Below are positions 36,441-48,418 of a stretch of DNA of 64,000 nt, in pieces. The notes below the pieces were generated by a model, which saw only the letters and a list, made by a program, of their open reading frames with translations, was not told the DNA's origin and ran no database searches. The number at the start of each line of letters is the position of its first letter. Within the stretch, counting starts at the first letter, position 1. Position numbers and translations under genes: made by a program. This stretch comes from Gonatopus flavifemur (Eukaryota; Arthropoda; Insecta; Hymenoptera; Dryinidae): positions 744,001 to 808,000 of the forward strand of contig JAFFJZ010000050.1 in the NCBI GenBank assembly GCA_018340375.1, in the 5' to 3' direction.

Positions 36441-37169
36441 TGTGTTATAAATGAGATTATCATCACAGATGATGATACGTAGAATAACTACAGGTCAGTT
36501 CGACTGGAGGGACTGGGAATACCGTTTATTCTAGAATGATCTCTTTCGAAGTTCAATCTCTCCTGTGGTTTCATTCAAGTTGAATCATATTTCCATTCTT
36601 ACAAAGCTTTATCCTAGATAGCATGAGAGTTCAGTTGTTACAGTGAAAATGAATTCATTAAAAATACTTTGAATTCAATTTGAATCCTTAATCAACACGT
36701 TACCCTAGTGAGGAAATTTCACTCAAAATCTCTGAGAATTTCAGACATTTTCAATGAAAAGTTTCTCTGAGGATTTCAGAGCTATTCATACTTTATCAGA
36801 GATTTTTAGTGATTTTAAGAGGAATTCAGAGAAATCTTTAAAGATTTTTGGGGAAGTTTTTTGCACAGGGAACAATTCCGTGTCTGTGTTCCTCGGTATT
36901 CCTTCTCATGTATAACGGGCCTGATATTCCTTGCGTACACGTATTTTATTCGACGTCAACTCGGTATATTCAGGCATGACGATGAGGGATCGTCGTATCG
37001 CTGTCTGCCGCGAGAGTGCACAGTATTTCTATGTATACAATGTATATATAGATATACTACGCATGCTCGCGGCAGACAGCGGTACGCTGCCTGATGACGA
37101 TCTACTTACCGACATCTATCTCAAAATAACGAGATAACCAACTTTACATGAGAATGCGCCAGTGTTTCG

Positions 37170-37375
37170 ATCTACCTATCGGAATCAGCTCGAAATACAC
37201 CTAGATGACTACGTACCTATCACGATCAACCCCGAGATACCAAGGTATCTCGAGGTCATATCGACATAGTTCGAAAGCGCGGAATACACCTAGATGACTA
37301 CGTACCTATCACGATCTGTCCCGAGATATCAAGGTATCTCGAGATCATATCGACCTAGTTCGAAAGTGCGGAGTG
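37170..37375. repeat. ~100-bp tandem repeat at inner end of left arm
   Basis: The blocks CTAGATGACTACGTACCTAT and GAGATAYCAAGGTATCTCGAG recur about 95-100 bases apart, two copies. The right arm has three copies at about 41630-41900 in reverse orientation. Confidence 0.8.
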
Positions 37376-37904
37376 CTCGTTCCTTCTCGCGGAGGCTTCG
37401 CAAGATTTGGCAACGCTGCCTCTTCGCTGTCATGAGCTACCGCTACAGGGTGATACGTAAACAAGCGCACAGTCCGTTTACAATAATCTTGTTATACTCA
37501 ATCTTGTTATTAGCGAGCGAAGAAGAATGAGGGTAGAATGAGAAAGAATGAGAAAGAATGAGGTACATCAATACTTATAGGAAATTTTCCAAGGAATCCA
37601 ATGGTGTACGGCTCATTCCGGTACGCGGCCGGTTTCATGCAGTTTTTGTCGATAGGAGGGGAGATTTTTTTATTATTATTATTAATATTATTATTATGAT
37701 TATTATTGCAATACACGGGTTAGTACCCTTTGATATGAAAAGTAAATACAGAGTCAATACAAGACAGCGTCCAAAGACGCATAAAATACAATTACAATAT
37801 GGTCATGCATTAACCGACAGTTTAAACCGATTCAAGGAAACACCAAACAATTCCATCGACCGATCGAAATCATTTGCTAATTTACAAATGCGAGAAATCG
37901 GATC

Positions 37905-40612
37905 CTAATTTCCAAATCTAGATTTAAATTGTACAGGTCCGAATAAAAGCACTCTCCTAACTGGTCTACCGGGGATGTTGAAATTGACTTTACTCAGCGA
38001 TGACTCGCAATCAAGACAACCATTAATCAATTTCAAAAGAAATAGGAGATCATTCATTTGTCTCCGCTCTTCGAGGGTAGTCAAATTCATTCTGTGAAGA
38101 ATTCTGGAGTAATCATGGTCAGAATATCTCATAGGGCAGCCTATTCTGAGAGCAGCAAAGCGTAAAAACTTGTGTTGCACACTCTCAATCATTCTAATAT
38201 CCGTCTTCAAGTGCGGAGACCAGATAGGGGACGCATATTCAAGATGGGGTCCAATTGAAGAGGAATATAGTACTTTTAATGACCTAAGATCTTTGAAATC
38301 ACTAGAAAATTTGACGGAGCCGAGATTTCTCAGCGCAGTACCACAAGCTTTCACAGAATGCTCAGAAAAATCCGGTTCATGATTTATAGTTACACCAAGA
38401 TCAACATAAGATTCAACAGTATCCAATGTAACATTTACAATCTTGTAGGAGAATATGAGAGGATTCCTTGACCGCGAGATTCTCATTACACAGCGGTTTT
38501 CTGAGTTCAGATGCAGAGAATTACGGGTGCACCAAGAATCTAATCTCGATGATACTGACTGTAAGTGATGAACATCCGCAAGCCATTTTATGTTCTTGTA
38601 GATTTTTAGATCATCGGCAAATACCAGGGAATCACAATCATTAAGGACCTGCCCAATGTCTTTTATGGATAGCAGAAATAAAAGTGGACCCAGGTGGGAT
38701 CCCTGGGGCACTCTCGAAGAAGGTATAATCGGTTCAGAGAAACAGTTCCGAACTTCAACCATCTGCACCCGATCAGTTGAGTAACTCTGGAACCAAAGTT
38801 TCAGATTACCAGATATCCCAAAGCTACGCAACTTAGATAGAAGAACGCTGTGAGATATATTATCAAACGCTTTACTGGAATCAGTGTAAATAACATCCAC
38901 TTGTGAGTTATTCTCCAGCGCAATGGCGGTGTGATTACAGAAAGCAGCCAAATTCGTAGTAGTAGACCTCATTGACATGGAACCATGTTGTTCCGGGATA
39001 ATAAGAGGAGACAACAAAGAAGTAATCTTGTCAACAACCACGCGCTCAAAAATCTTAGACATCACATTTAAACTACTTATAGGTCTATAATTCTTAGCAT
39101 CCAGTTTATTACCATGCTTGAAAATAGGGGAGATCAGGCTCGTTTTCAATTCAGCAGGGGAACATCCGGAAGAAAGAGTTTCAATCAAGATAATCCAAAG
39201 CGGTCAAGAAAGAATGAATTTGCAAGACTTGAACAGCAACGGCGGGAGGCCATCAAATCCTGGGCCCCTGCTCGTATCTAACGAATCAAGAACAGAGTAG
39301 ATCTCTCCTATGGTAGTAGCCAAATTAGAAAGCATGTTAAATGACATATCATGTCTGGAATGGTTAACATTGACCGAGTTATGTGGAGCAAAAACCGATG
39401 GAAAGTGATCAGCAAAAAGGTTAGCCATTCCAGCTGCAGAGTCAGCAACTACATCATTTAACATGATAGTACTAGGTAAGTCATTAAATGAACGCTTACT
39501 GTTAACAAAATTCCAAAAAGATTTGACATCCTTTTGAATATTAGTCTCACCTTGGCAAATGTAATTCGAATAACAAGCCCGAGCTCGTGATTCACATTGA
39601 GCACGCTAAAAAGAGAACGCTAAATAATCGCCGCGATTATAAGACGGTTTGTAAATCATATGGGCAACTTTCTTTCTTCTAATTGATTTTTTGAGCTCAG
39701 GAGTAGACCAAAGAGGATAAATGGATCTTTTGATCAATGTTTTCGGACCGTACAACTCAATAGCCACAGAAAGTTGATCATACAAAAAACTAATAGCAGT
39801 ATTCACATCCATGCATTTTAACTCCAAATCCCAATCAATTCGATTCAAATGCTGCTGTATAGAAAAAGATCAGCCAATTTATAATTATACCGGTACGTGC
39901 CGATACAAGACAAAGATCTCAATGAAAGAGAAAGAGAATACAATTTAATTTCAATAGGGGGATGATAAGCATCACAATGTAGGAGGTAATCAACCGGACT
40001 AATAGTTTCGACATACTCATCAGTGGTACAAATCAAGTCCAGCATACCATTGAAATCATTGTGAATATTGTTTTTTTGATATAAACCGAAGTAGTTGAAA
40101 TATTGAGTCAAAATCTCCACCGAAGACCTTTCATTCAGTGTCACACCAGGACGAAACGATGCCGTTAGAGAAGTGTCATCATTGCGCCAAACCACATGCG
40201 GAAGATTGTAGTCACCGCAGAGGAAAATTGGAGAATCATAATCCTGACACAGTACCTCGGCCAGAGAGACACAATGTTCAAGGTAAAGAGATGATGATGA
40301 GGCAGGGGGGAAGTAACTTGCTCCAATGAGAACAGACTTCGAATTAAACTGCAACTTGACAAGAATATGTTCCACGTTAGTAGGCGGCAAATCAACCAAT
40401 GCACTATTCAAATACTTTTTGACCGCAATCAGCACATCACCTTCTCGAGAAAAAACACTGGTGCGCCTGCTCCTGTCCAACCGATACAAGACATAATCAT
40501 TGAAGGACAATTCTTCATCAGATATGTTATCCGTTAACCAGGTTTCAGAGAAGATAATGACATCATACGTAGAAGTAAGAGATGAAAGTGAAATTTGCAA
40601 ATCTTGGAGTTT
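37905..40612 (-). pseudogene. Non-LTR ORF2: APE endonuclease plus reverse transcriptase, broken
   Basis: The 5' part (40612-39845) is an APE-type endonuclease with KLQDLQISLSS, IIFSETWL, GDYNLPHVVW and a late HCDAYHPPI (SDH-like) motif. The middle (39848-39204) includes PLWSTPELKKSIRRKK and RGPGFDGLPPLLFK. The reverse transcriptase (39188-37905) shows NYRPISSLNVMSKIFE, SRVPQGSHLGPLLF and FADDLKIY at the catalytic site, and it ends SRFGN. Breaks occur near 39845, 39605, between 39464 and 39204, and near 39190, so several frameshifts or stops prevent full-length translation. One finger motif reads TDSSKAFD, where DFSKAFD is common. FADD is intact. Confidence 0.9.
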
Positions 40613-40640
40613 AGCGTGTTAACAATCGTTGGCAATCCAT

Positions 40641-41408
40641 TCATATACTTGATTGTTTGTTGATATCACCACCATCGATCAGATTCTTGAGTTCCGCACG
40701 TAACGTGGTTAAATAATTTCTCTCTTGAACAGTTCGATCTTGATAAATCTTAAACGGTCCATTGTGATTAGATTTACGTTTCAGGATATTTATAACATCC
40801 CGAGACGATGGAAAAGAAACACAAATAGGTCTGTGTTTGTTCGCAACCTTTTTACCGATTCTATGCAACCTAATATTATCATGAACGGAAGGACTAATGT
40901 TTCGGAACAGTGTTTTCACCTTCGCTGTATCATTTTGCTGTTGATTGTCCGGCGTCTCATCAATACCAACAATAATAATACCTTGAGATCGCTTCTGTCG
41001 CTCGTTGACTTCATGAATAATCGTTTCAAGATCACGAGAATCGCGGTCCTGTTTTGGAACGTCGAGTTTGTTCTCAACTTCAGTCAATCTCGCAGTGAGG
41101 GAAAGAATAGTTTGACTAAGATAAACTATTTTGTCCTCGTAAACCCGAGCCATTCCATCACGAAATTTCGAAAATTCTTCATGAATGAGCTCCTTTATAT
41201 TCATCAGCAGAAACGAGTCTTCTGGCGAAGATGAATCAATTCGATGTGAAGAAGCATCTGAACAATCGATGAGTTTGTTCACACTCCACGGATGATTACA
41301 TCTGTGCACACATCCTGGATGCGAATGAATATCACACGTATGACAGCTCACAGGATGAGAGACAGGTTCAGTACAACCTTCACAGATTTTCTTATCTTGT
41401 TGTGACAT
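40641..41408 (-). CDS. Non-LTR retrotransposon ORF1 protein (zinc finger, coiled coil, RRM-like)
   Basis: An uninterrupted 255-residue frame from ATG 41408. Residues about 9-37 form a PHD/treble-clef-like cluster (CEGC, CHTC, HPGC, HRC). Residues about 75-115 (EFSKFRDGMARVYEDKIVYL and following) are predicted coiled coil by heptad look. Residues about 140-225 (GIIIVGIDETPDN, IRLHRIGKK, RPICVSFPSSRDV) resemble the RRM/C-terminal nucleic-acid-binding part of L1/CR1-type ORF1 proteins. Its likely job is RNA binding in the retrotransposition particle. It precedes ORF2 on the same strand by only about 30-40 bases. It is the only open protein of this element. Confidence 0.75.
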   Translation of the reverse strand: MSQQDKKICEGCTEPVSHPVSCHTCDIHSHPGCVHRCNHPWSVNKLIDCSDASSHRIDSSSPEDSFLLMNIKELIHEEFSKFRDGMARVYEDKIVYLSQTILSLTARLTEVENKLDVPKQDRDSRDLETIIHEVNERQKRSQGIIIVGIDETPDNQQQNDTAKVKTLFRNISPSVHDNIRLHRIGKKVANKHRPICVSFPSSRDVINILKRKSNHNGPFKIYQDRTVQERNYLTTLRAELKNLIDGGDINKQSSI

Positions 41409-44400
41409 TTTTGATATATGGAAAGATCAAAACGTACAGCAGATGATAATCACTGGTACTAGTAACACACAACACACATACATTCATCGTTAAATAACTT
41501 TGCTTGTACCTCTGTAACTTTCTTCACATTTTCCGAACTATTTTTATTTGCATTACGACACCATTTCCTCTAGAAATCTTTATGCATCAAAGCAACACCA
41601 GAAATTCCAACCATAAAGCACTCCGTGCTTTCGAACTATGTCGATATGACCTCAGGATACCTCGGTATCTCGGGGTGGATCGTGATAGGTACGTAGTCAT
41701 CTAGGTGTATTCCGCGCTCTCGAACTATGTCGATATGACCTCGAGATGCCTTGGTATCTCGGGGTAGATCGTGATAGGTACGTTGCCATCTAGGTGTATC
41801 CCGCGCTTTCGAACTATGTCGATATGATCTCCAGATACCTCGGTATCTCGGGGTAGATCGTGATAGGTACGTAGTCATCTAGGGGTATTTCGAGGTGATT
41901 CTGATAGGTAGATCGGAACACTGGCGCATTCTCATGTAAAGTTGATTATCTCGTTAGTTTGAGATAGATGTCGGTGAGTAGATCGTCATCAGGCAGCGTA
42001 CCGCTGTCTGCCGCGAGCATGCGTAGTATATCTATATTTACATTGTATACATAGAAATACTATGCACTCTCGTGGCAGACAGCGCTACGACGATCCCTCA
42101 TCGTCATGCCTGAATATACCGAGTTGACGTCGAATAAAATACGTGTACGCAAGGAATATTAGGCCCGTTATAAATGAGAAGGAATACCGAGGAACACAGA
42201 CGCGGAATTGTTCTCTGTGCGAAAAACTTCCTTGAAAATCTTGGAAGATTTCTCTGAATTTCTCTTCAAATCACTGAAAATCTCTTATGAAGTATGAATA
42301 GCTCTGAAATCCTCGGAGAAACTTTTCATTGAAAATGTCTGAAATTCTCAGAGATTTTGAGTGAAATTTTTTCACTAGGGTAACGTGTTGATTGAGAATT
42401 CAAATCGAATTCAAAGTATTTATAATGAATTCATTTTTACTGTCACAACTGAACTCTCATGCTATCTAGGATAAAGCTTTGTAAGAATGGAAATATGATT
42501 CAACTTGAATGAAACCACAGGAGAGATTGAACTTCGAAAGAGATCATTTTAGAATAAACGGTATTTCCAGTCCCTTCAGTCGAACTGACCTGTAGTGATT
42601 CTACGTATCATCATCTGTGATGGTAATCTCATTTATAACACATATATTATATTTCGAAACATCCTTACCCTTTATTCTTCATTAAATATTTGTATTTTTC
42701 ATCCTGTTCATTCCCAGATCAGTATCACTGATAATAAATATCTAGCTCAGACAAAAAAATATTTGTCACTATCTGGAAGAGTTCCACTGGATATCTTCAG
42801 GATGTCTTATGCAGAAGTTGTCACTATCTTCAAGATATCTCCGATAAGTAATCTCAAATGCGCCTAAAAGAGATCAAAAGACATTTTTTAGTCTTCGCAA
42901 ACGAAGATATCTTGAAGATAGTGAAAACTGTAATATAAGACGTCTGTAAGATCCATCCATTGATGAACATTGAACATATATAACAATATTGTGATTATAG
43001 AAATGGTTGTAGAATAATTACAGTGCATGTTAACTTATGTGACTGAGAGATACGATTTATTCTAACATGTTCTCCCCAAAAGTTTCATCTTTTCAAATGT
43101 TCCATTCTACCTGGATTATATTTCCATTCCCATAAACCTTCATTCTCATTTCAAATTATCTTTGTTGCCAAAGAATTGAATTCTTAAATATTATGAATAT
43201 TAAATATATTTCTTCTCACATCGTTATGCCTAAATATGTGACCGGGATGAAAATAATCTTATTCACTAGCGAATTTTTCTTCCCATTCCAACATATATTT
43301 CAAAATAAGGATCTGTGAGAATAGAAAAAGAGAAAGAAAAGAAGCAAAAAGGAAAAAGGTCGAAGAAAGATATTTCATATTCATACCATTTAGGAATTCA
43401 GTTCTGTGAGAACAAAGATAATGCTGCTATCAGATTTTCACAGTAGAATCACAGTTGGACAACCAACAAGGAGAGATGAAGTAGTAGAAAACCATAGAGA
43501 TATGTACATTACTTATAATCACTATCAACTTCATCAGGTGATGTCGTCAACGAATAGAGAAATGGCACAAGTGCAGTGGATGTACCAAAAATCCTTGCGA
43601 TAGGTATTCTGCTATCAGATGCTTCCAGAAGAATCACAGGGAGACGAACAACAAGCGAAAAAGAAGCAGATTTACCATGAATCTGTACGCTAGCTACCAT
43701 CACTATCAAATTGATTGGATGTGGTTGTGAGCAAATGAAGACTAGTCAGCAGCGCAGCAAATATCCTTCCATCGGGCACACTTCACAAACCCACTGACAA
43801 ATAATCAAGCAGATCATTCAGAATCAATTTAATGAAAATTGAACCCATGCGCCATAGAAATCAATATAAATGATTTTGATTATAGGAATTGTTGTAAAAT
43901 CACTATAGTTCATCTCAACTTATGTGATTGAAGATATGATTCATTCTAAAATGTTCTCTCCAAAAGTTTTATATTTTCAATTGTTCCATTCAACCTGAAT
44001 CATATTTCTATTTCTATGAACCTTCATTCTTATTCGAAACTATCCTTGTTCTCAAAGAATTGAATTCTCAAATATTATGAATCCTAAATATCCTCCCTCT
44101 CTTATATTTCCATTCTCACAGATCCTTATTGTTAAATGTATGTTGAAATGAAGAGACATAAGACATATTTAGGCATAACGATGTAAGTGTGTAAACATGT
44201 CAGGAGAAATATATTTATTATTCATAATATTGAAGAATTGATTTCTTTGAGAACAAGGATAATTTTAAATGAGAATGAAGGTTTATAGAAGCACAAATAT
44301 CATCCAGGTTGAATGGAATAACTGGAAAGATGAAATTTTTGGAGAGAACATGTTAGGATGGATCGTATCCCCATTAACATAAGTCAGGATGAACTATAGT

Positions 44401-46251
44401 TATTTTACAAGAATCTCTATAACCACAATATCGTTATATATGTTCGACTTCGGTAAAATCGATCCTGAATGGTCTGCTGAATGATTTGTCAGTGGGTCTG
44501 TGAAGTGCGCCTGATGCAAGGATCTGGGGCATATTTGCTGCGCTTTTGTCTTTCCTTCATTTGCTCACGACTACATCCAATGGATTTGATAATGGTGGTA
44601 GCTAGCGTACAGATTCATGGTATATCTGCTTCTTTTCTGCTCGTTCTTTGTCTCCCTGTAATTCTTCTGGAAGAATCTGATAGCAGGATACCTATCGCAA
44701 GAATTTGTGGTACATCCACTGCACTTTTGCTTTTTCTCTATTTGTTGACGACGCCGCCTCATGAAGTTGATAGTGATGATAGCCAACGTATAGAGTTCTA
44801 CGGTTGATCTCCTCCATTTTTTGTTGTCGTCTGTTCACTACACTTCTGCCCCCTTGATTTCCTTCCGAGCCTTCCTACTGGAATTGATCAGGGTTGTAGG
44901 TATGGGATGGAGGTATGTTTCTGTATCCTTTCTGTTTTCTCTGCATCCATCTGCGATTCTACTTGGAGGACATAGAGAAATCATTTTGTATACAGTTCAT
45001 AGTTTCTATTCAGAATATCTGATATATTTCAGCATAATCATAGTAATCAGAGACTCACCTTTTTTTCTTATATTTTCCAACTTCCCTATATTCCATAGGT
45101 CGTATTTCTTCTCAAACTCAGATTCCTGTTGACAAACTGTCATTGTCTAACAATTCAGATCAATTTACTGTGATTTGGATACATTCATTTCATAATAACC
45201 CTCATCCATCCGCTTCATACCGTTCATTATCATTCAAATTGAATCCATTATGTAACATTAACTATAAATTTTAGCTCGAAAAGCGGCCAACAACCTGCAA
45301 TTCATTCATTCCGTACTACGAAACAGTGATGTCAGCATTTGGTCGACCGAGTCGATTTACCCTCTCCATCTGACCATTTCTCGTCCCCACCATTCCAGCC
45401 GGGTGTAAGCACACATTGAAACCCGTATTCATGTGATTCGGAACCGGTCGGTTCACTTCGAGTCGGCTCGGACAATCGAGAGAGAACCAACTATCCGTCG
45501 GTCTTTGTCTTCTCAATATGTTTTACGATCGGCTAACTCCGTGCAAGATCGGAAAGAGTTTAAAGCCCACGCAGTCGACTTACCGAAAAGTTTCATCGCT
45601 TTTCCTTCTCCAAGCGACAATTTTATTGTGATCAGTATCGAACTGACTTACCCGGCACCCCGGGCAATTCTCTGCCGGGGCCCTTCGTTATTCTTTTCGT
45701 TTTTTTTTCAATCAAAGAGCCAGTTTAATATTGATTATTGAATTATCACGATGACATATAGATTTGATGCATAGCATCGGTTAATTGAATTAAAATCGAA
45801 TATAAGTAAATAATTCCCCAATTATTATTCATTTTTCATGAATTTTATAAGATTATTGGTTATTCTTATGACTGATTATGAAGTTTTCAACAACTCCTAT
45901 ATGTATCGTATAAAAATTCCCTGATAGTTACGCATTTCTAATCATTATTCCAAATCTGGATGAGTTTTCAATGAATTTCATTAGAATTGTCAATCAATCG
46001 ATGGTTGAAGAATTCTCAAACAGCTTGGGGATCTATGATAAATGTCCTGCGGTGAATTCCATAATTTTTCCTGATAAATTAATTCTCAGGGATCACTATG
46101 ATATTCCACTGAGCATAATCAAATCAACATCGATTATCAGATGTTGATCAACATCAAAATAATAAGACTGAATATTCAATTGATTGAGTGCAAATTATTT
46201 TCAATCGACTGAATAATTAGATTTGAGCATTCAAATTGATATTTCATCATC

Positions 46252-46940
46252 TGACGCTGAATAATTCGTTTCGAAATGAATTTTGTTCAAGCGGTTAAGC
46301 GAGTCGGATGCGAAAGCGAATGCGAAGTGCGAAAAGCAAATAATATTCAAAGCAAAAAAAAATTACAAGAGAGCGTGATTCGTTACCTACCGCGGACTGT
46401 ATGTCGAAGCTGAGCGAATCGATAGCCACGTTGCTGCCTCCGCCCGTCTCAAAGAGTTAGGGTTGATGTCGTCCTTCGAAGCAATTTTCCCAACGAGGGT
46501 TGGTCTTCGTAAACTTCTCTGTCTTAAAGCGACAAGCGACGAAGCATATGCAAGCAACAGACAGCTGGCATGCACAAAAGAAAAAGAGCAGCAACTACGT
46601 TTTGCACTACAAATGAATGTGTTTTGGAAAATAGCGGGAACTACTACGTGCGCGCACTCACTCGCTATATACTGTACGAAGATCAAGAACGAAGTGAACG
46701 AGTGTAAAAGGGCACGTGCTCCAATCGCTTCGTACTTCGACGAGTAGTTGCGTAATAGTAACAAATCAGACCGATGATGGCATCACATTACGCGACAATT
46801 ATGCATGCTGGTAAATGGCTCATCGATAAGCTAGATCCCGTGTTAAATTTAATTCTAATATGACTAATACAAAGGCTAAAGATTTGTACATGTGAATATA
46901 TACATATATACAGACGATCACGAACAAACAGACGCACTTT
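46252..46940. other. Arm-specific insertion of unknown type
   Basis: This ~690-base block is absent from the corresponding place in the left arm (near 31705). It is richer in GC and contains purine-rich GCGAATGCGAAGTGCG-type repeats near 46310. A 94-residue plus-strand frame (46463-46747) has no recognised motif and is mirrored by a 125-residue minus-strand frame. No termini or target duplication found. Confidence 0.45.
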
Positions 46941-46992
46941 CAGTCTCTTTCCTTCGCTGCATCACTCCATAGACGTAATATGTGGATCAAAA

Positions 46993-47058
46993 TATTACAA
47001 GACCCCATAGCCTAGCAGCAAAAGACATGGTTCTTGCGGAAGAACGGTCGGGTTTGAT
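46993..47058 (+). other. tRNA-like / Pol III box-like sequence (right arm)
   Basis: The mirror of the 31588-31652 patch. TAGCCTAGCAGC is A-box-like; the B-box-like part is GGGTTTGATTC here, one base weaker than the left copy. Not a credible functional tRNA. Confidence 0.3.
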
Positions 47059-47514
47059 TCTGTGTGGAGACATTCCATTTTTTTTGTCATCTCTCTGGTG
47101 AATGATTAAATTCCACATCCGGTTATTATTTTTCATGTCATAACATCGTCATGTTATCAATAATCCTGATCTTTTAGAATTCACTTGCGGATTCAACCAA
47201 GTACAGGTTCGAGTCGATTGGAAATTTCCCAAATATTCGTGTTCATGAGATATATACAGTAAAAAATTTTTCGTCAAATTCAACACACAAGCGAATGTTA
47301 ACCTCTTTTCTCCACACTCAACGTGTGTTGATCCCAGCGTGACACTCACAAAGTGTAAATTTGAACTCGAATAACATTTTTATGTGTTGAAAATGAATCG
47401 ATCGAACAGCATTTGATCAGTGTGTTGGATGAACACACGAAAGTGTTAAATATTCAACACTTGAATTTAGACACGTACTTCTTTTTCACACAATGACGGA
47501 ATTTTTTTCACTGT

Positions 47515-47835
47515 GTAGACCGATCGATGCAGAATCTTCTGAAATGAGAAATGAATAGCACTTCAGAGGAACGTTTTTGGAAGAGTGTACTCGCAAATTC
47601 CATCAATTCCTGTGACAAATGGCTGGGAAAAATTTCAGAAACTTGTGTCCATCGAATAAAGACCGATCGATCCGAAATCTAATGAAATGAAAAATTAAAT
47701 CACTCCGGAGGAACGTTTCTGAAAAAGTATAATTGCAAATTCCATCAAACCCTCTGACAAATTGATAGAAAAATTTCGAAACTTTGTCTCCGTGGAATAT
47801 AGACCGATCGATTCTGAATCTCCTCACGGAGAGAA
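47515..47835. repeat. ~140-bp tandem repeats next to the giant inverted repeat
   Basis: TAGACCGATCGAT and variants occur near 47517, 47658 and 47802, about 142 bases apart. Each is followed by a GAATCTTCTGAAATGA-type block and AGGAACGTTT. A further relative is at about 48960-49160. The giant inverted repeat ends inside the first copy. Confidence 0.75.
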
Positions 47836-48137
47836 ATGGATTCTAAGGAGTATGACAAATATCATGAAGGCTGGAATATTTGATAATATATTTTCGAGTA
47901 TGAGGACAAGTATCTAGATTATAAGTGTTATGAGTACAAGTATCCATTTATGATGAAGGTGTTTGTTTTGGGGTAGATGGTACTGTCAACCAGTAATATA
48001 TCAATATAATAACAGCAAGGAAAAAAAGTTAGTTCCCATTATAATATAGGATTATTACAATTACTATCTTCAGTTGCTTGAAATAAGAGAAGAATAATAT
48101 GAAATCGGAAAGAAAAGATATCCCTCAGGGCATGAAC

Positions 48138-48418
48138 CCGCCCAGATAACACACGAAGAATTCTTTTTCAAGAGCGAGAATAGAACTCTTCAAGAACTGA
48201 TGAATTCAAATAGAGCTCTGGAGGAGTTCAATCTGTCGGACATTAACAAGTTATTTGAGAGTACTCAAACAATACTTCCAATATTCTCGAAGAGCTTGTT
48301 AATGTCCTACAGATTGAACACCTCCAGAGCTCTATATGAATTCACTAGTTCGAAAAGAATTCTTGAAGAGTTCTATTCTTGCTCTTGGAAAAGGATTCTC
48401 CGCGTGTTATCTGGGCGG
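48138..48418. mobile_element. 281-bp foldback MITE, CCGCCCAGATAACAC ends
   Basis: CCGCCCAGATAACACACGAA pairs with the right end TCCGCGTGTTATCTGGGCGG. Inner blocks such as AATAGAACTCTTCAAGAA and GACATTAACAAG also pair with their complements. No coding function. Confidence 0.85.

Larger units (their letters stand above)
31051..37380. repeat. Left arm of giant inverted repeat
   Basis: This arm is the diverged reverse complement of about 41615-47527. Outer ends are TCGATCGGTCTACACAGT and its complement at 47510-47527. Matching blocks are seen throughout: the TGTTGAATATTCAACAC region, the tRNA-like patch, the AATTCCCCGGGGTGCCGGG-type patch near 32300, the GTGCAGTGGATGTACC units, and the inner repeats with AGGTACGTAGTCATCTAGGTG. 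It is itself palindromic, since for example 33240-33370 is mirrored at 33560-33740. It contains two insertions that are absent from the right arm. Confidence 0.85.
37670..41460 (-). mobile_element. Non-LTR retrotransposon (Jockey/CR1-like), nearly full length
   Basis: On the minus strand the order is ORF1 (41408-40641), endonuclease plus reverse transcriptase ORF2 (about 40612-37905), a short 3' region, and a terminal AAT-repeat tail at about 37712-37670. That layout is typical of non-LTR elements. It occupies the centre of the giant inverted repeat. Its 5' end is not precisely defined. Confidence 0.85.
41615..47527. repeat. Right arm of giant inverted repeat
   Basis: Reverse complement of the left arm with scattered differences. 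Two insertions are specific to this arm: about 45160-45540 and about 46252-46940. The first carries a block (45240-45330) also found just outside the left arm at 30960-31045. Mirror-image frames such as 43406-43603 and 44481-44807 correspond to 34033-34230 and 32797-33123, and are not genes. Confidence 0.85.

Noticed and set aside
33927..44807. Repeated 65-108-residue frames within the giant inverted repeat
   Set aside because: They mirror each other across the arms and follow the internal tandem units, so they are repeat shadows and not genes.
46463..46747. 94-residue frame in an arm-specific insertion
   Set aside because: No motif, an equally long frame lies on the opposite strand, and composition is repetitive.
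46993..47058. Functional tRNA gene
   Set aside because: A- and B-box-like words are present but acceptor and T-stem pairing fail.
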